A stretch of DNA of 64,000 nt from Dromaius novaehollandiae. Its lineage: Eukaryota; Chordata; Aves; Casuariiformes; Dromaiidae. Location: assembly GCF_036370855.1 (NCBI RefSeq), contig NC_088103.1, positions 6,015,404-6,079,403 of the forward strand. Reading direction: 5' to 3'. Positions 40,901-54,368 of this stretch are shown here, one piece after another. How positions within the stretch are numbered: position 1 is the first letter of the stretch; each line of letters opens with the position of its first letter. The notes below the pieces were generated by a model that saw only the letters and a program-made list of their open reading frames with translations, had not been told where the DNA came from and made no database searches. The translations under genes were made by a program, and so were the position numbers.

Positions 40901-41561
40901 GCCGATGGGGGTCAGCCAGGTCCATCTTGTTCAGCACCAAGATGTGCGGGCGGATGCCAAGTGCCTCCTGCAGCATGGGGTTACGACCCGACAGCGGGAT
41001 GTGAGTGCCAATAAGGAAAGCAACCGTGTGCTGATGTAGGAACGGGCATAAGGGACAAGAGCTAAAAGAAACAGGGGACCAGCTAGGGCTGGAGGGGATA
41101 AGGGGCTGGTAAAGGGTGGGAGAAGGGTAGGGGGCTGGGAGCAGGGCTGGGGCGTGGGTGGGTGCAGAACCACTGCGGGGGGGTGAAAGGGGGTGAGCTA
41201 TTCGGCGCCCAGCTTATGTGTCTGGTCTTGCTGCCCCGAGAGGGGACACCGCAGACCGGGGGAGGGGGTTGCCGGGGTAAACGAGCGCGCAGCGGGGCCG
41301 TGCCGGAGGATATGCGGGCGTCGTGCACCTCGATGAGGCAGTCGGCGCGGCGCAGGGCGCCCCGCATCTGCCGCAGCCCTGCAACACAGCGCAGGGTGAG
41401 CGCGGCGGCGGAGCGGGGGCAGCCCGCGGCGGGCCGGCGCCCTCACCTTTGGCCATGTGCCCCGGGAACCAGGAGGCCACGTCGCGGCCGCCGAAGTCGA
41501 AACGGCTCCGGCAGCCGCCCGGCCCCGCCGCGGCCCACAGCGCCGCCGCCCACCGCCTCAT
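37994..41561 (-). CDS. MTG1: Mitochondrial ribosome-associated GTPase 1
   Basis: Circularly permuted GTPase of the YlqF/RbgA family that acts in late assembly of the mitochondrial large ribosomal subunit at the inner membrane. Eleven exons: 41447-41561, 41314-41378, 40896-41000, 40721-40801, 40351-40407, 39951-40041, 39750-39811, 39163-39259, 38755-38836, 38282-38394 and 37994-38091. They join in frame to 321 residues (human 334). The permuted G-motif order is visible: G4 NKMD at 84-87, then G1 GVPNMGKSS (151-159), G2-region GGEPGIT and G3 DTPG (203-206). Near the N terminus [17 protein letters not shown] matches the family. The C-terminal region includes [16 protein letters not shown]. Intron 2 (41001-41313) has no GT-AG solution that keeps frame and homology; it reads ATATCCT...AC, the minor-spliceosome class. 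The start is the first ATG in the CpG island, ahead of an Arg/Ala-rich presequence. ATTAAA at 37695-37700 is the likely poly(A) signal. Confidence 0.95.
41001..41313 (-). other. MTG1: Putative U12-type AT-AC intron of MTG1
   Basis: On the gene's strand the intron begins ATATCCTCC, matching the U12 5' splice-site consensus ATATCCTT at the first seven bases. It ends in TTCCTTATTGGCACTCAC. Here TTCCTTATT matches the branch-site consensus TTCCTTRAY at eight of nine positions, and its A lies about 11 nt from the terminal AC. Splicing there joins HDAR to IPLSGRNP in phase 0, exactly as in the protein family. Confidence 0.8.
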
Positions 41562-42080
41562 GGTGCCGCCGCTTCCGCCGCCGCCGCTTCCGCTGCGTCA
41601 CCTCCGGGCCGCCTGACGCCCCGCGCGCATGCGCGCGGAGCCGAGCCAGGTGACGCCCGCGCACGCACGGCGGGGAGGCTGTGACGCAGGCGCGCACGCT
41701 CAGGGGGCGGAGCCGCGCCGGGCCGAGAGGCTGCGACCGCCGGGGAGGTAGGAGCGGCGCCGGCTGTCGGGAGGGGGCGGGGTCAAACTGCGGGGCGGGG
41801 CGCCAGCGCTATCGGAGCGGGGGGGGGCATCAGGGGCGGGGCAGCGACGGCGGGGAGGAGCCAATCAGCGCGGGGCGCGGCTAGGCCCCAGGCCAGCGGG
41901 GCCGGGGCCGGCTCGGGGGTGGTGGTAGTGAGGGGCGGGGCTTACTCTGGGTGTGGGCCAATCAGCGGGGGGCGTGGCTAGGCCGCGGGCCAGCCGGGGG
42001 GTGGGGCTGGTGGGGGGCGGGGCTTCCCCGGGGGAAGGGCGGGGGGGCATGCGGCATAGGGCGGTGGGGGGGGCGGTGCC
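41300..42080. promoter_or_regulatory. Bidirectional CpG-island promoter, MTG1 and divergent gene
   Basis: A CpG island spanning MTG1 exons 1-2 and the first intron of the divergent plus-strand gene. Two CCAAT boxes (41861-41865 and 41958-41962) lie in near-copies of a segment, CCAATCAGCGCGGGGCGCGG and CCAATCAGCGGGGGGCGTGG, both followed by CTAGGCC. This indicates a local duplication with a period of about 97 bp. GGGCGGGGCTT also recurs (near 41932 and 42015). No TATA box is seen. Confidence 0.55.
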
Positions 42081-42116
42081 CCCCAGGGCCCTGACCCCCT
42101 TCTTCTCCCTAGGGCC

Positions 42117-42551
42117 ATGGCGAACCAGCAGCCTGTGGAGCCCACGGGTCATACGTCCACCTCCCCAGACACTGCCAGGGCCCCGCTGCCAGGGCCCGGC
42201 CCCGCTGCGGCCCCCGCAGGGCCCAGCACCCACCCCGCCACCGGGCCTGGCCCCCACCTCGCCATGGGGCCTGGCAGCCACCCCACCGCGGAGCCCGGCA
42301 CACATCCCACCACAGGGCCTGGCCCCCACCTCGCCATGGGGCCTGGCAGCCACCCCACCGCGGAGCCCGGCACACATCCCACCACAGGGCCTGGCCCCCA
42401 CCCCGCCGTGGGGCCTGGCACCCACCCCACCGCGGAGCCCGGCACCCACCCCGCCATGGGACCCGGCACCCACCCCGCCACCGGCCCGGGCACGGTGAGC
42501 GCTCCACTGGACGACGTGCGCTACATGATCGCCAGCACCAACTGGTACTAG
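42117..42551 (+). CDS. Octapeptide-repeat proline-rich protein, unrecognised
   Basis: 144 residues; I do not recognise the gene. The start codon lies four bases after a good splice acceptor, with G at -3 and G at +4. Residues 1-42 are Pro/Ala/Thr-rich (MANQQPVEPTGHTSTS...). Residues 43-122 are ten octapeptides of the type GPGTHPAM or EPGTHPTT. Units 1-3 and 4-6 are the same 24-residue block. Residues 123-144 are non-repetitive and end DDVRYMIASTNWY. No signal peptide or membrane segment is visible, and most of it should be disordered. The repeat period of 24 nt preserves frame, and a poly(A) signal follows at 42797-42802. It lies between MTG1 and PAOX, where human has no comparable gene known to me. 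An antisense frame is also open through the repeat, so openness alone proves little. The case rests on the start context, splice site, CpG promoter, frame-preserving repeat and poly(A) signal. Confidence 0.5.
   Translation: MANQQPVEPTGHTSTSPDTARAPLPGPGPAAAPAGPSTHPATGPGPHLAMGPGSHPTAEPGTHPTTGPGPHLAMGPGSHPTAEPGTHPTTGPGPHPAVGPGTHPTAEPGTHPAMGPGTHPATGPGTVSAPLDDVRYMIASTNWY
42243..42482 (+). repeat. Coding minisatellite, ten 24-bp units
   Basis: Ten units of 24 bp within the open frame. Two copies of a 72-bp higher-order unit (42243-42314 and 42315-42386) look virtually identical, followed by four more diverged 24-bp units. Copy number may vary between individuals. Confidence 0.85.
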
Positions 42552-42810
42552 CGGTGCCGCACAGCCCCGTGCCGTAGCCCCTTCCCTGCAGGGGAAGTCT
42601 GGGGGCTCAGCCGGGAGCCCGTGGGCGTGCAAATGCTGTGGAGAGCTCCTTTGGAGTGGCCTTGCTTGGGTGCCACAGTGCTGTGCATCCCGGGGGAACG
42701 AGGTGGTGTGTGACCCCAGCGAGCTTCTGCACCCGATCACCCGTGGGGGCAGTTTCTCCTTTGCAGGACAGCCCTGTAATGGAGCTGTTTTGGTTCAATA
42801 AAAGCATGCT

Positions 42811-43275
42811 TTCCTGGGATTTCTTGGAGCTGGTTATCTCCTGATCAGCACAAAACATGTACAGCGCCGCTCTGGTGCATGGAGGAGCTGAGCCATTCAG
42901 TGCAATCCCTCCCGAAATCTGAGTCCCCATCTTGAGTTAGGGTTACAGCTTGGAGAGAGCAATTGTCAAGGAGAAGCTGTAGCCTGCCCTCACCAACAAA
43001 GATGGGTAGGGACAAGCACTCTGCACGAGGTCGGCTCCACGAGTGTGTCCCACAGATGCTGAGACAGGTTTAACCTTGCTTTTCGTGCAGCCAGGCTGAG
43101 CCTTCCCCCACTCGGCGCTGAATTGCCCTTCTGGCACCCCCTGCATCATTTGGATGTGTGCAAGTGAGGCCAGATGGGCAGAGGGATCCCATGAGGTGGA
43201 AGGAATGGACCAGTGGTCCCCTGTATCCCCAAGATCAGCCGGAAAAGGGAGAGCTGCAAACACAGGTCTCTAAAA
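42811..43275. other. Gap between the repeat-protein gene and PAOX
   Basis: About 0.46 kb between convergent poly(A) signals. Nothing recognisable is coded on either strand. Confidence 0.5.
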
Positions 43276-43339
43276 TATAAGGATTTATTCTCCCCTCCTG
43301 AGTGTGTGTGTGCTGTCTGCCGTTCCCTGAGGTCCCACA

Positions 43340-48152
<4,813 letters not shown>

Positions 48153-48560
48153 GGCGCCCGGAGGCCCGGCCCGCCCCCGGTGACGGCACCGGCGCGCGGC
48201 CTGCCCCGGCGAGGCCCGGCCCTGCGCAACGCCCGGGCCTCGCCGTGCTCGGGCCCAGCCGGCGGCGGTACCGCGGCCTTTCGACCGCGCCGGGGCTGGA
48301 AATGGCCCCTCTCTCCGGCGGACGTGTCCCCGGGACGCGGCCGCGCTGCCGCTCGTGCTCCGGCCTCCCCACCCTGCCCTTGCTGCGTGGCGGCCCGGGG
48401 CGGTGAGGTGCCGGCCAGGGCACGCCACACGTGCCGCCGGCCACACGGGTCGCCGGGCGGACGTGCTCGAGCCCGCGGGTCGGCCCTGGGGCGGCGTGGG
48501 CATGGCCTTCCCCTCGCACGTGCCGCTCGGTCCCCTTGCCGGGACCAAGCGTCTTGCTGC

Positions 48561-49720
48561 CCTGCGGCCCCGCCGGAGGCCTGGGACCCCCCTGCGCCCG
48601 CGTTCGGGCTCGTACGTGTGCTTCCTCAGGCGCTCGCCGTGCCGAGCGCGGTTATTTTTGGCTCGCTGTCATCAGGAAGCACCGGCGGGTATATTTAGCA
48701 GCCCCTCCGGTGAGCAGCTCACCCGCTTCCCAGGGAACGGCCGGAGAAGGGAAGTGGGAGCGGCGGGGCTGACGGGGCCTGCTCCGTGCTGCAGGGCACA
48801 GCGCGGGCCTGTGAGCCCAAAACCTGGGGGCGAAAGGGGAAAACGACTCTGATACCGCCGGAGCTGGAAAGGGGGGGGCACAAGAACCGTCCCAGAGTGC
48901 CCTGTTCCTGCCCCAAGGGCTGCCCCATCCCCAGGACCAGACCCACCAGCAAAACACATCCAGCCCATGTCCCTTGGGCGTCCTGGCTCCCCATGGGCTT
49001 AGAAAGTCGGATTTGCTGTGGCTCCACGCAGAGCAGGACCTGGCTGTCCCGCGTCAGACAGCACACGGGTCCTCAGGGCCTGCTAAGGGGTGTCTTGGGG
49101 TGGAGAAGACACCCTTGGGTCCCTGGTGCTTGGCAGGAGACGGACGGGCACCGGGTACACGTACCCTGTGTGAGACCTGCTGCGAGGTCTGGCCACCTCA
49201 AAGTCACCCCGCGGTGGGACACACGGCCGCGGTGGGGCTGTTTTGCCCAGGAACGTGCAAAACCCCTGGGAAGCCCGGGCAGGCCTGGTTCTCAGAGCAG
49301 GCTGCAAAGCTCCCCAGCCCTGCTAGGCATCTTGGGACAAACAAAGCTCAGGTGGGTTTTGATTTTTTTTTTTTCCCAGGGAATTGTAATAACCACCTCC
49401 CCCCCCCCCCCCAAAAAAAAAACAACACCCCTTTGAAAATGTGTACAATGGGGACTGGAGTAGCTCTGCTGCACTCCCACGCCGATTACCAGACGCGGAG
49501 CCTTTTCTAAGGCACAAACAATGCGCTAATCCCGCAGGGAACTCGCTCCCAAAGACAAACATTCGCTTGAATGGTCACCAGAATCACCCGGGGCCCTCCC
49601 TCTCGGTGGCTGGGGTTTTTCCGCTGAGAACTGTCAGTGCTCTGAGCCTTTCCTGAGCTCTGCGCGGTCCCTGGCATTGCTATTTTTGGAAGCAGCTGCC
49701 TGCGAATTGCAGCAACAGGA
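48561..49720. other. Gap between PAOX and DEPP1 promoters
   Basis: No gene is recognised. It holds a run of 14 C followed by 10 A at 49399-49422 and the forkhead-type sites upstream of DEPP1, listed separately. Confidence 0.5.
49337..49561 (+). promoter_or_regulatory. DEPP1: Cluster of three forkhead-type sites upstream of DEPP1
   Basis: ACAAACA, which fits the forkhead consensus RYAAAYA, occurs at 49337-49343, 49514-49520 and 49555-49561, all within 0.4 kb of the DEPP1 TATA box. Mammalian DEPP1 is a direct FOXO target, so these are plausible FOXO sites. The motif is short and individual matches may be fortuitous. Confidence 0.45.
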
Positions 49721-49723
49721 AGG

Positions 49724-49922
49724 TATAAATTCAGGCGCCGGGGAGCAGCGCTGGTCAGAAACGCACCCGGCCTCTGCTTCAAGCCGTACTGCCCGCAGTG
49801 CTGCAGCATCTGCGAGGACAGGCACGGAGAGGGCGAGCTCAGCGCGTCGAAAAGCAGCAGAAACAGAGGGTTCCTCCGAGGATTTCTTATTCTGAAAAAA
49901 ACAGGCCACTCCTGACGGCAAG
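49724..49922 (+). promoter_or_regulatory. DEPP1: DEPP1 TATA box and non-coding first exon
   Basis: TATAAAT at 49724-49730 lies in an AT-containing context outside a CpG island. A start about 30 bp downstream would give a non-coding exon of roughly 49755-49922, ending at donor GTGAGC (49923). The matching acceptor (CCTTGTTCTGCAG) ends at 50379. Confidence 0.6.
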
Positions 49923-50380
49923 GTGAGCCCTTATCTCTAGGAACAGCACGGTTTGTTTTTCGCTCTTTGCTCTTTTCTCCGCCTGGCCAAAGATCACAGA
50001 TCTTGGAAGCTGAATGGAGGCTGAGTCAGCTGCAAGTGAGAAGGCTCTGGGAAAAGGGATGGGGGAATCTGACACCCTCTGTAGCAGGGTCGGTTCTTCT
50101 GACACAGCAATCGTTTTAGCTAATTGGGTTAGAAACACATTGTTAGACCTGATGATGCTGCCTGGCAATAAGTGGGTGCCTAGTAGGTCCTGCCACCTCG
50201 GTAGTTTTGCACATGGAGAGGTGGGTGGTGCAAGACTGGTCTTCTGAGGGGTCAGACAGGGCCCTGCGTGGGCTGCAAGGGTCAGGATTTGGGAGAGGGA
50301 GCTCCCCAGCCCGGGATGGAGAGACGCCTCTCAAAACTGCCATCATCTCACTCCTTGCCTCCCTCTCCTTGTTCTGCAGC

Positions 50381-50953
50381 ATGCGATCCGGGCTGCTCCT
50401 CATCGGGAGCTGCCTGACGCCGGAGGTGCCGCTGCCTGGGACCACCAACCCTGGGAAGGCGGAGGAGCCCCTGGATGCCTACGTGAGGTCCATCAGCCAG
50501 CTGGCCCAGCCGTGCTCAGCGGGCAGTGAGCCCCCGCGCCCCTGCCGAGCCCCCCGGGCCAGGGCCAGAGGGACCCCGAGCCGGAGCAGTGACAAAGGCC
50601 AGCCCTCTGCCACCTCGCTGCAGGACATCACAGCCCAGTTCAATGGACAGCAGAGCTCCCCGGGGCTCCGCGGTGCTGCTGATCCGCTGGCATGGCTCTA
50701 CGGGCTCTCGGACCCCAAGCAGCAGATGAGGAGCCCCGCATCTTGCCCCTCACAGCCGGCCCCGGAGTCAGACCTACAGGCAGCTCCTGGGCCGTTCGGC
50801 ATTGCCCCCAAGCCGGGTGCCCCATTTGTGCCTGGACAGAGTTCTTGTCGCTGGCAGCGGTCCCGCAGGCGGGCAGCCCTGCCCGGCTCTGCCATCAAAG
50901 GCCGGCCCGGCCGACCCCAGAACTCACGCTTGCCTGTGATTTATGAATTGTGA
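50381..50953 (+). CDS. DEPP1: DEPP1, FOXO-induced autophagy regulator
   Basis: DEPP1 (decidual protein induced by progesterone, formerly C10orf10) is a FOXO-responsive protein reported to modulate autophagy and reactive oxygen species. The frame of 190 residues (human 212) lies in one exon. The ATG is one base after the splice acceptor. Conserved blocks in order are LDAYVRSISQLAQP (human LDDYVRSISRLAQP), SLQDITAQFNGQQS (human SLRDITARFSGQQP), DPLAWLYG (human DPLDWLFG) and the C-terminal LPVIYEL (human LPVIHEL). The start MRSGLLL also matches MRSRLLL. Between the blocks it is Pro/Ser/Arg-rich and probably disordered. No enzyme domain is visible. AATAAA at 50962-50967 lies only eight bases past the stop codon, giving an exceptionally short 3' UTR. 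Human DEPP1 lies at 10q11, so its position beside PAOX reflects rearrangement along the chromosome. Confidence 0.92.
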   Translation: MRSGLLLIGSCLTPEVPLPGTTNPGKAEEPLDAYVRSISQLAQPCSAGSEPPRPCRAPRARARGTPSRSSDKGQPSATSLQDITAQFNGQQSSPGLRGAADPLAWLYGLSDPKQQMRSPASCPSQPAPESDLQAAPGPFGIAPKPGAPFVPGQSSCRWQRSRRRAALPGSAIKGRPGRPQNSRLPVIYEL

Positions 50954-50989
50954 TGGACCCAAATAAAACTCTGCAGGACAGAGGCTCCC

Positions 50990-52970
50990 CAGTGGCTCTT
51001 TGCCAGCAATCATTTCTGCCAGGGATGGTTGTGCCTGCTGGGGCTCCCTTGGCACATGCCCCTGGTGCCGTTTTGGGGTTTCTCCTGCCTCCAGTTCACT
51101 CCGGGAGACAAACACGCCCCAGCGGTGGTGGGGAGTGGGAACCGGACCGGAGCAGGAACATCTGCAATGCCCTCTCTTTAGCCTGGTTGGGTTCAGGATG
51201 GAGGTCTAAGTGCTCTGAGGTGCTGGGCCCGCGGGGAGGGCTGGCAGGAGTCCATCTCCTGCTGCGTCTGTTCTGGTGGGGCAGCACTTTGGGCAAACAA
51301 GGGGAGGCAGCTGCTGTTGCTCCTCTCGGGCTTCCTCTCCCCGCCTCGGGGCCATCTGAGGTCAAGGGCTCCCTGCCAGGCCTTGAGTCCTGGAGTAAAC
51401 AAAGGATGCAGGTGGGCAGGAAATGTGCTGGGCTCCAGCCAAGCCCACGTGCAAGCCCGGAGCTCCCAGCTGGGCGGGGGACAAACCTCTAAATCCCACC
51501 ACCTCCGCACGCTTTTGCAAGCAGGACCAGCGCAGGCTGGCCTGGGACAAGGGTGCGTCAGGGCCCCGCAAATTCCTTCTGGTCTCAGGCTGTTTGGCAA
51601 TTAAGGGAGAAGGGGCAAAGCTCCCCTGCATGTCTTAGCAGGCAGCAAATCACTTCTAAAGCTGCCTCCTCCAGAACAGGGCCCTGTGCGTCTCCACAGT
51701 GCTTCAGTGGGGAGGATGGCTCAGCTTTTGTGCCCTCTGACAACCGTGCCTCCAGCCAGCTCCTCCAGACGTGACCCATCTCACTGCCCTATGAAGCACC
51801 GGGTGCAGGCGGGTGTGAGCAGAGGTCATAAAGCAGAGGTGTCTTGGATACCCCTGACCCAGACTACATCAAGTAATCGGTGAAAATGAAATGGGTCAGG
51901 CCTGGGACTTCCCTGCGGTGAAGCCAAGGCCCTAAAGCCAAAGCTGAAGCAGAGCCCAGCTAAATCCCCAGCACACAGGGCACCTCCAGGCCCATTTGAC
52001 ACACAGAGCGCAGCTCAGCATTTTGGCTGCAAACCGTTCTGCCACTACTTTTCCTCTTCTCCTACAGCCTAATCCCTTAAAAAGTAACCCTGCCTCTCAC
52101 TTGGCTGGAAAATATTTATATGCAAGGAAAAGCCATCATGCAACGAGTTCAGCTTCCGGTGGGATGTGGGAGGAGATGGCCCCATGTGCTGTCCTGGTGG
52201 AGAAGCTATGTTTCTTCTAGCATTTGCTTGCTGGGCCAGGTGCTGCAGGACTGCCTTTGCTGAAGGGACAGCATAAGACCAGGAGGAAATTCCAGTCAGC
52301 CCATCACTTCCCACAGCTGCCTTGTACTCCTGCGGTGGGCGAGAGCTGGCTCTGGGGCAGCCTGGGATGTCGAAGCTGGCAGGGGTCTGACCCTCGGGGC
52401 TGGCGCTAGGTTTCCAAGAAGCCCAGCCAGACACAGGAGTGCAGGAAGGAGTCCACCTTCTGCAGTCTCACAGGACTGTAGCCGTGCAGGTGCCTTGCCT
52501 GTAACTGGAGACTGTGGGACGGTGGCTGCGACCATCCTATGCACCTGCAGCAGGAGAAGGAGCCACTCTGGTCACGAGAGCCCAGGGCCACAAGTCACAC
52601 GGGGACGAGGGGCTCAAAGGAGTCTGTGAATTGAGCAGGCTCCATGTGAGGATCTGGCAAAGCCTGGCAAAGACTTTTCCCAGCAAACGCTATCCATATA
52701 ACAGGACAGGGATGTCCCTGCTTTGCTGGGACTGCGTGCGCGAAGCATAGCTGGGGAGGTCTCTGCTCACCTCCCATGACGAGCAGCATCTCCACATTGG
52801 TGCTTATTCCTGTGCTGGGTGCTGTCTGGGACCAACGCTATCCGTCCGCTGAGTAGACCCTTCCTCTTCCCTGTGATGGCCCCAAACATGTGCTCTGGCC
52901 AATCCCTCCGGGCCCACAGGTTCCCACACCCCTCAAACCGCAGAAGAGTTCATCCCGTGTGAGAAAAATC
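50990..52970. other. Intergenic stretch between DEPP1 and the lipase
   Basis: About 2 kb with no recognisable gene, RNA or repeat. Open frames are short and unsupported. Confidence 0.5.
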
Positions 52971-52974
52971 CCCT

Positions 52975-54368
52975 TCAGACATTTATTTGTGAGAGTTTTT
53001 TACTGCCTCTGTCATTTTTCCAGTAAATAGCAGGATGGGAGCACGAAGGGAGACTGCGCCTAACAGCAGGAAAACAAGCCCACCCACAAACCAGTGTCGT
53101 GGCAGCCCTGAGGCATCATCTGGCATCAACAGTGACCCCAACCGCGGCGCATCTGGGGTTGTCAGCTCCCTCAGGGAAGCACTTAACGATGGGAATTCCC
53201 AGCATATCCACACTGACTCATGGAGTTATCCCAAGGGATCTGTCCTGCCAGTTCAGCCCCAGGATTAGACAGTGCAGCCAAACGCTTGGGACTGGAGCAG
53301 GGCTAGCTAAGATGCTGCTGCAGGCCGTGCCAGGAGTCCCCCTGGCAGCTGCCCAGACCACATCAGCGTTGCTGCAAGGGAGGACCAGAGAAGAGCCACG
53401 GCTCCAGGGGCATCCTGGGGGGTTGGAAGCCCTGGGAGGTTTTGTTCCATTTGTCTGTGAGGAGGTGAGAGGGATTAAGCCCTGCTGATGTCCCGATCCC
53501 CGTCCCCAACAGTCCCCCAGGACAAACCAACATCAGTGAGGGGCTTCCCGGTGCCTGCTGAGCCATGACCCCTGATCTCCGACTCGGTGGGGCCAGCACT
53601 GGCTCCAGGCAGTTTCCTCCTCCAGAGTTGCTCTTTGCCCTGATCCTTGGGGTCCTTGGTAATCCCAGGAAGAAAGGGGGTAAAGTATCTTAGGGATGGA
53701 GATCCCCCACCTCCCCGGAGACCTGTCCCAGGGCTGCTCCTCCTCCAGGGGCATCCCCTCTGTCTCTGCCTGTCCCACAGCTGTGGGCTGCTTGCTGCGT
53801 CCCAGCAGCCAGACCCTATGAACCCAGCTCCCTCCCATCTCCTTCTGGGTTGAGTGGTCCAGGCCCGGTCAGTCTGGCAGCCTCCGTGGGGCCTCACCAG
53901 GGTCTCCGCATCCCTCTCACACAGCCCACGACGTCGCTTAGCTGTCGCATCGGGGCCTTCCCAGCAGGGCCGCGTGGGTGCTCCAGCCCTGCGTGTCCCG
54001 GAGCACCGACTCATCCCGCTGCCACCCCAGCCGTGCCCTACCACCTGGGCCATTCACCCGCTCGATATCCCCCAGCCCCGCCCTGCCCCAGCTAAGAGAA
54101 TCATCATCTTGGGTGCTGTCTTTGAGAAGCCCTCAGGAAAGAAGGGGGCAGATCCTCACGGCTCAAGGACAAGCAGGAAACACTGTGACAGCAAGCGTTT
54201 CAGGACAGTATGACGAAGACACTAAAGGGGCAAGCAGGGGGAAGGGGGACGTCTCACAGCCTCCTCCTGCTGTCCCTGGCAGGGCTCCCTGGTCCGTGGG
54301 AAAGGGCCTCGGCCACCAGCATCTCCCAGCAGTGGCCTGTTCCCCACTAAGCCTAGGGAGCTGGCTTT
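52975..54368 (-). other. Probable 3' UTR of the acid lipase
   Basis: The first AATAAA downstream of the lipase stop codon on the minus strand is at 52982-52987 (plus-strand TTTATT), about 1.4 kb away. The interval contains a CR1 fragment. If the signal is used, the 3' UTR is long and includes that repeat. Earlier non-canonical signals cannot be ruled out. Confidence 0.35.
53755..54010 (-). mobile_element. CR1-type LINE fragment
   Basis: The plus strand reads the complement of CR1 ORF2 3' sequence, with AGCTCCCTCCCATCTCCTTC, GGTCCAGGCCCGGTCAG and GGGGCCTCACCAGGGTCTCC. It aligns block for block with the copy at 28.2-28.5 kb. The sense strand is minus. It is truncated, diverged and non-coding. 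Ends are approximate. Confidence 0.65.

Larger units (their letters stand above)
41690..42810 (+). other. Inferred transcript unit divergent from MTG1
   Basis: A plausible two-exon gene. A non-coding first exon ends at 41747 (donor GTAGGAG). A second exon starts at 42113 after a pyrimidine-rich acceptor (TTCTTCTCCCTAG) and contains the whole coding sequence. AATAAA lies at 42797-42802. The transcription start is not visible; 41690 is only a guess inside the CpG island. Confidence 0.5.

Noticed and set aside
41865-42740. Minus-strand frame of 291 codons opposite the octapeptide-repeat gene
   Set aside because: Its openness follows from the stop-free 24-bp repeat and GC-rich flank. It has no acceptor, promoter or conserved end, unlike the plus-strand frame.
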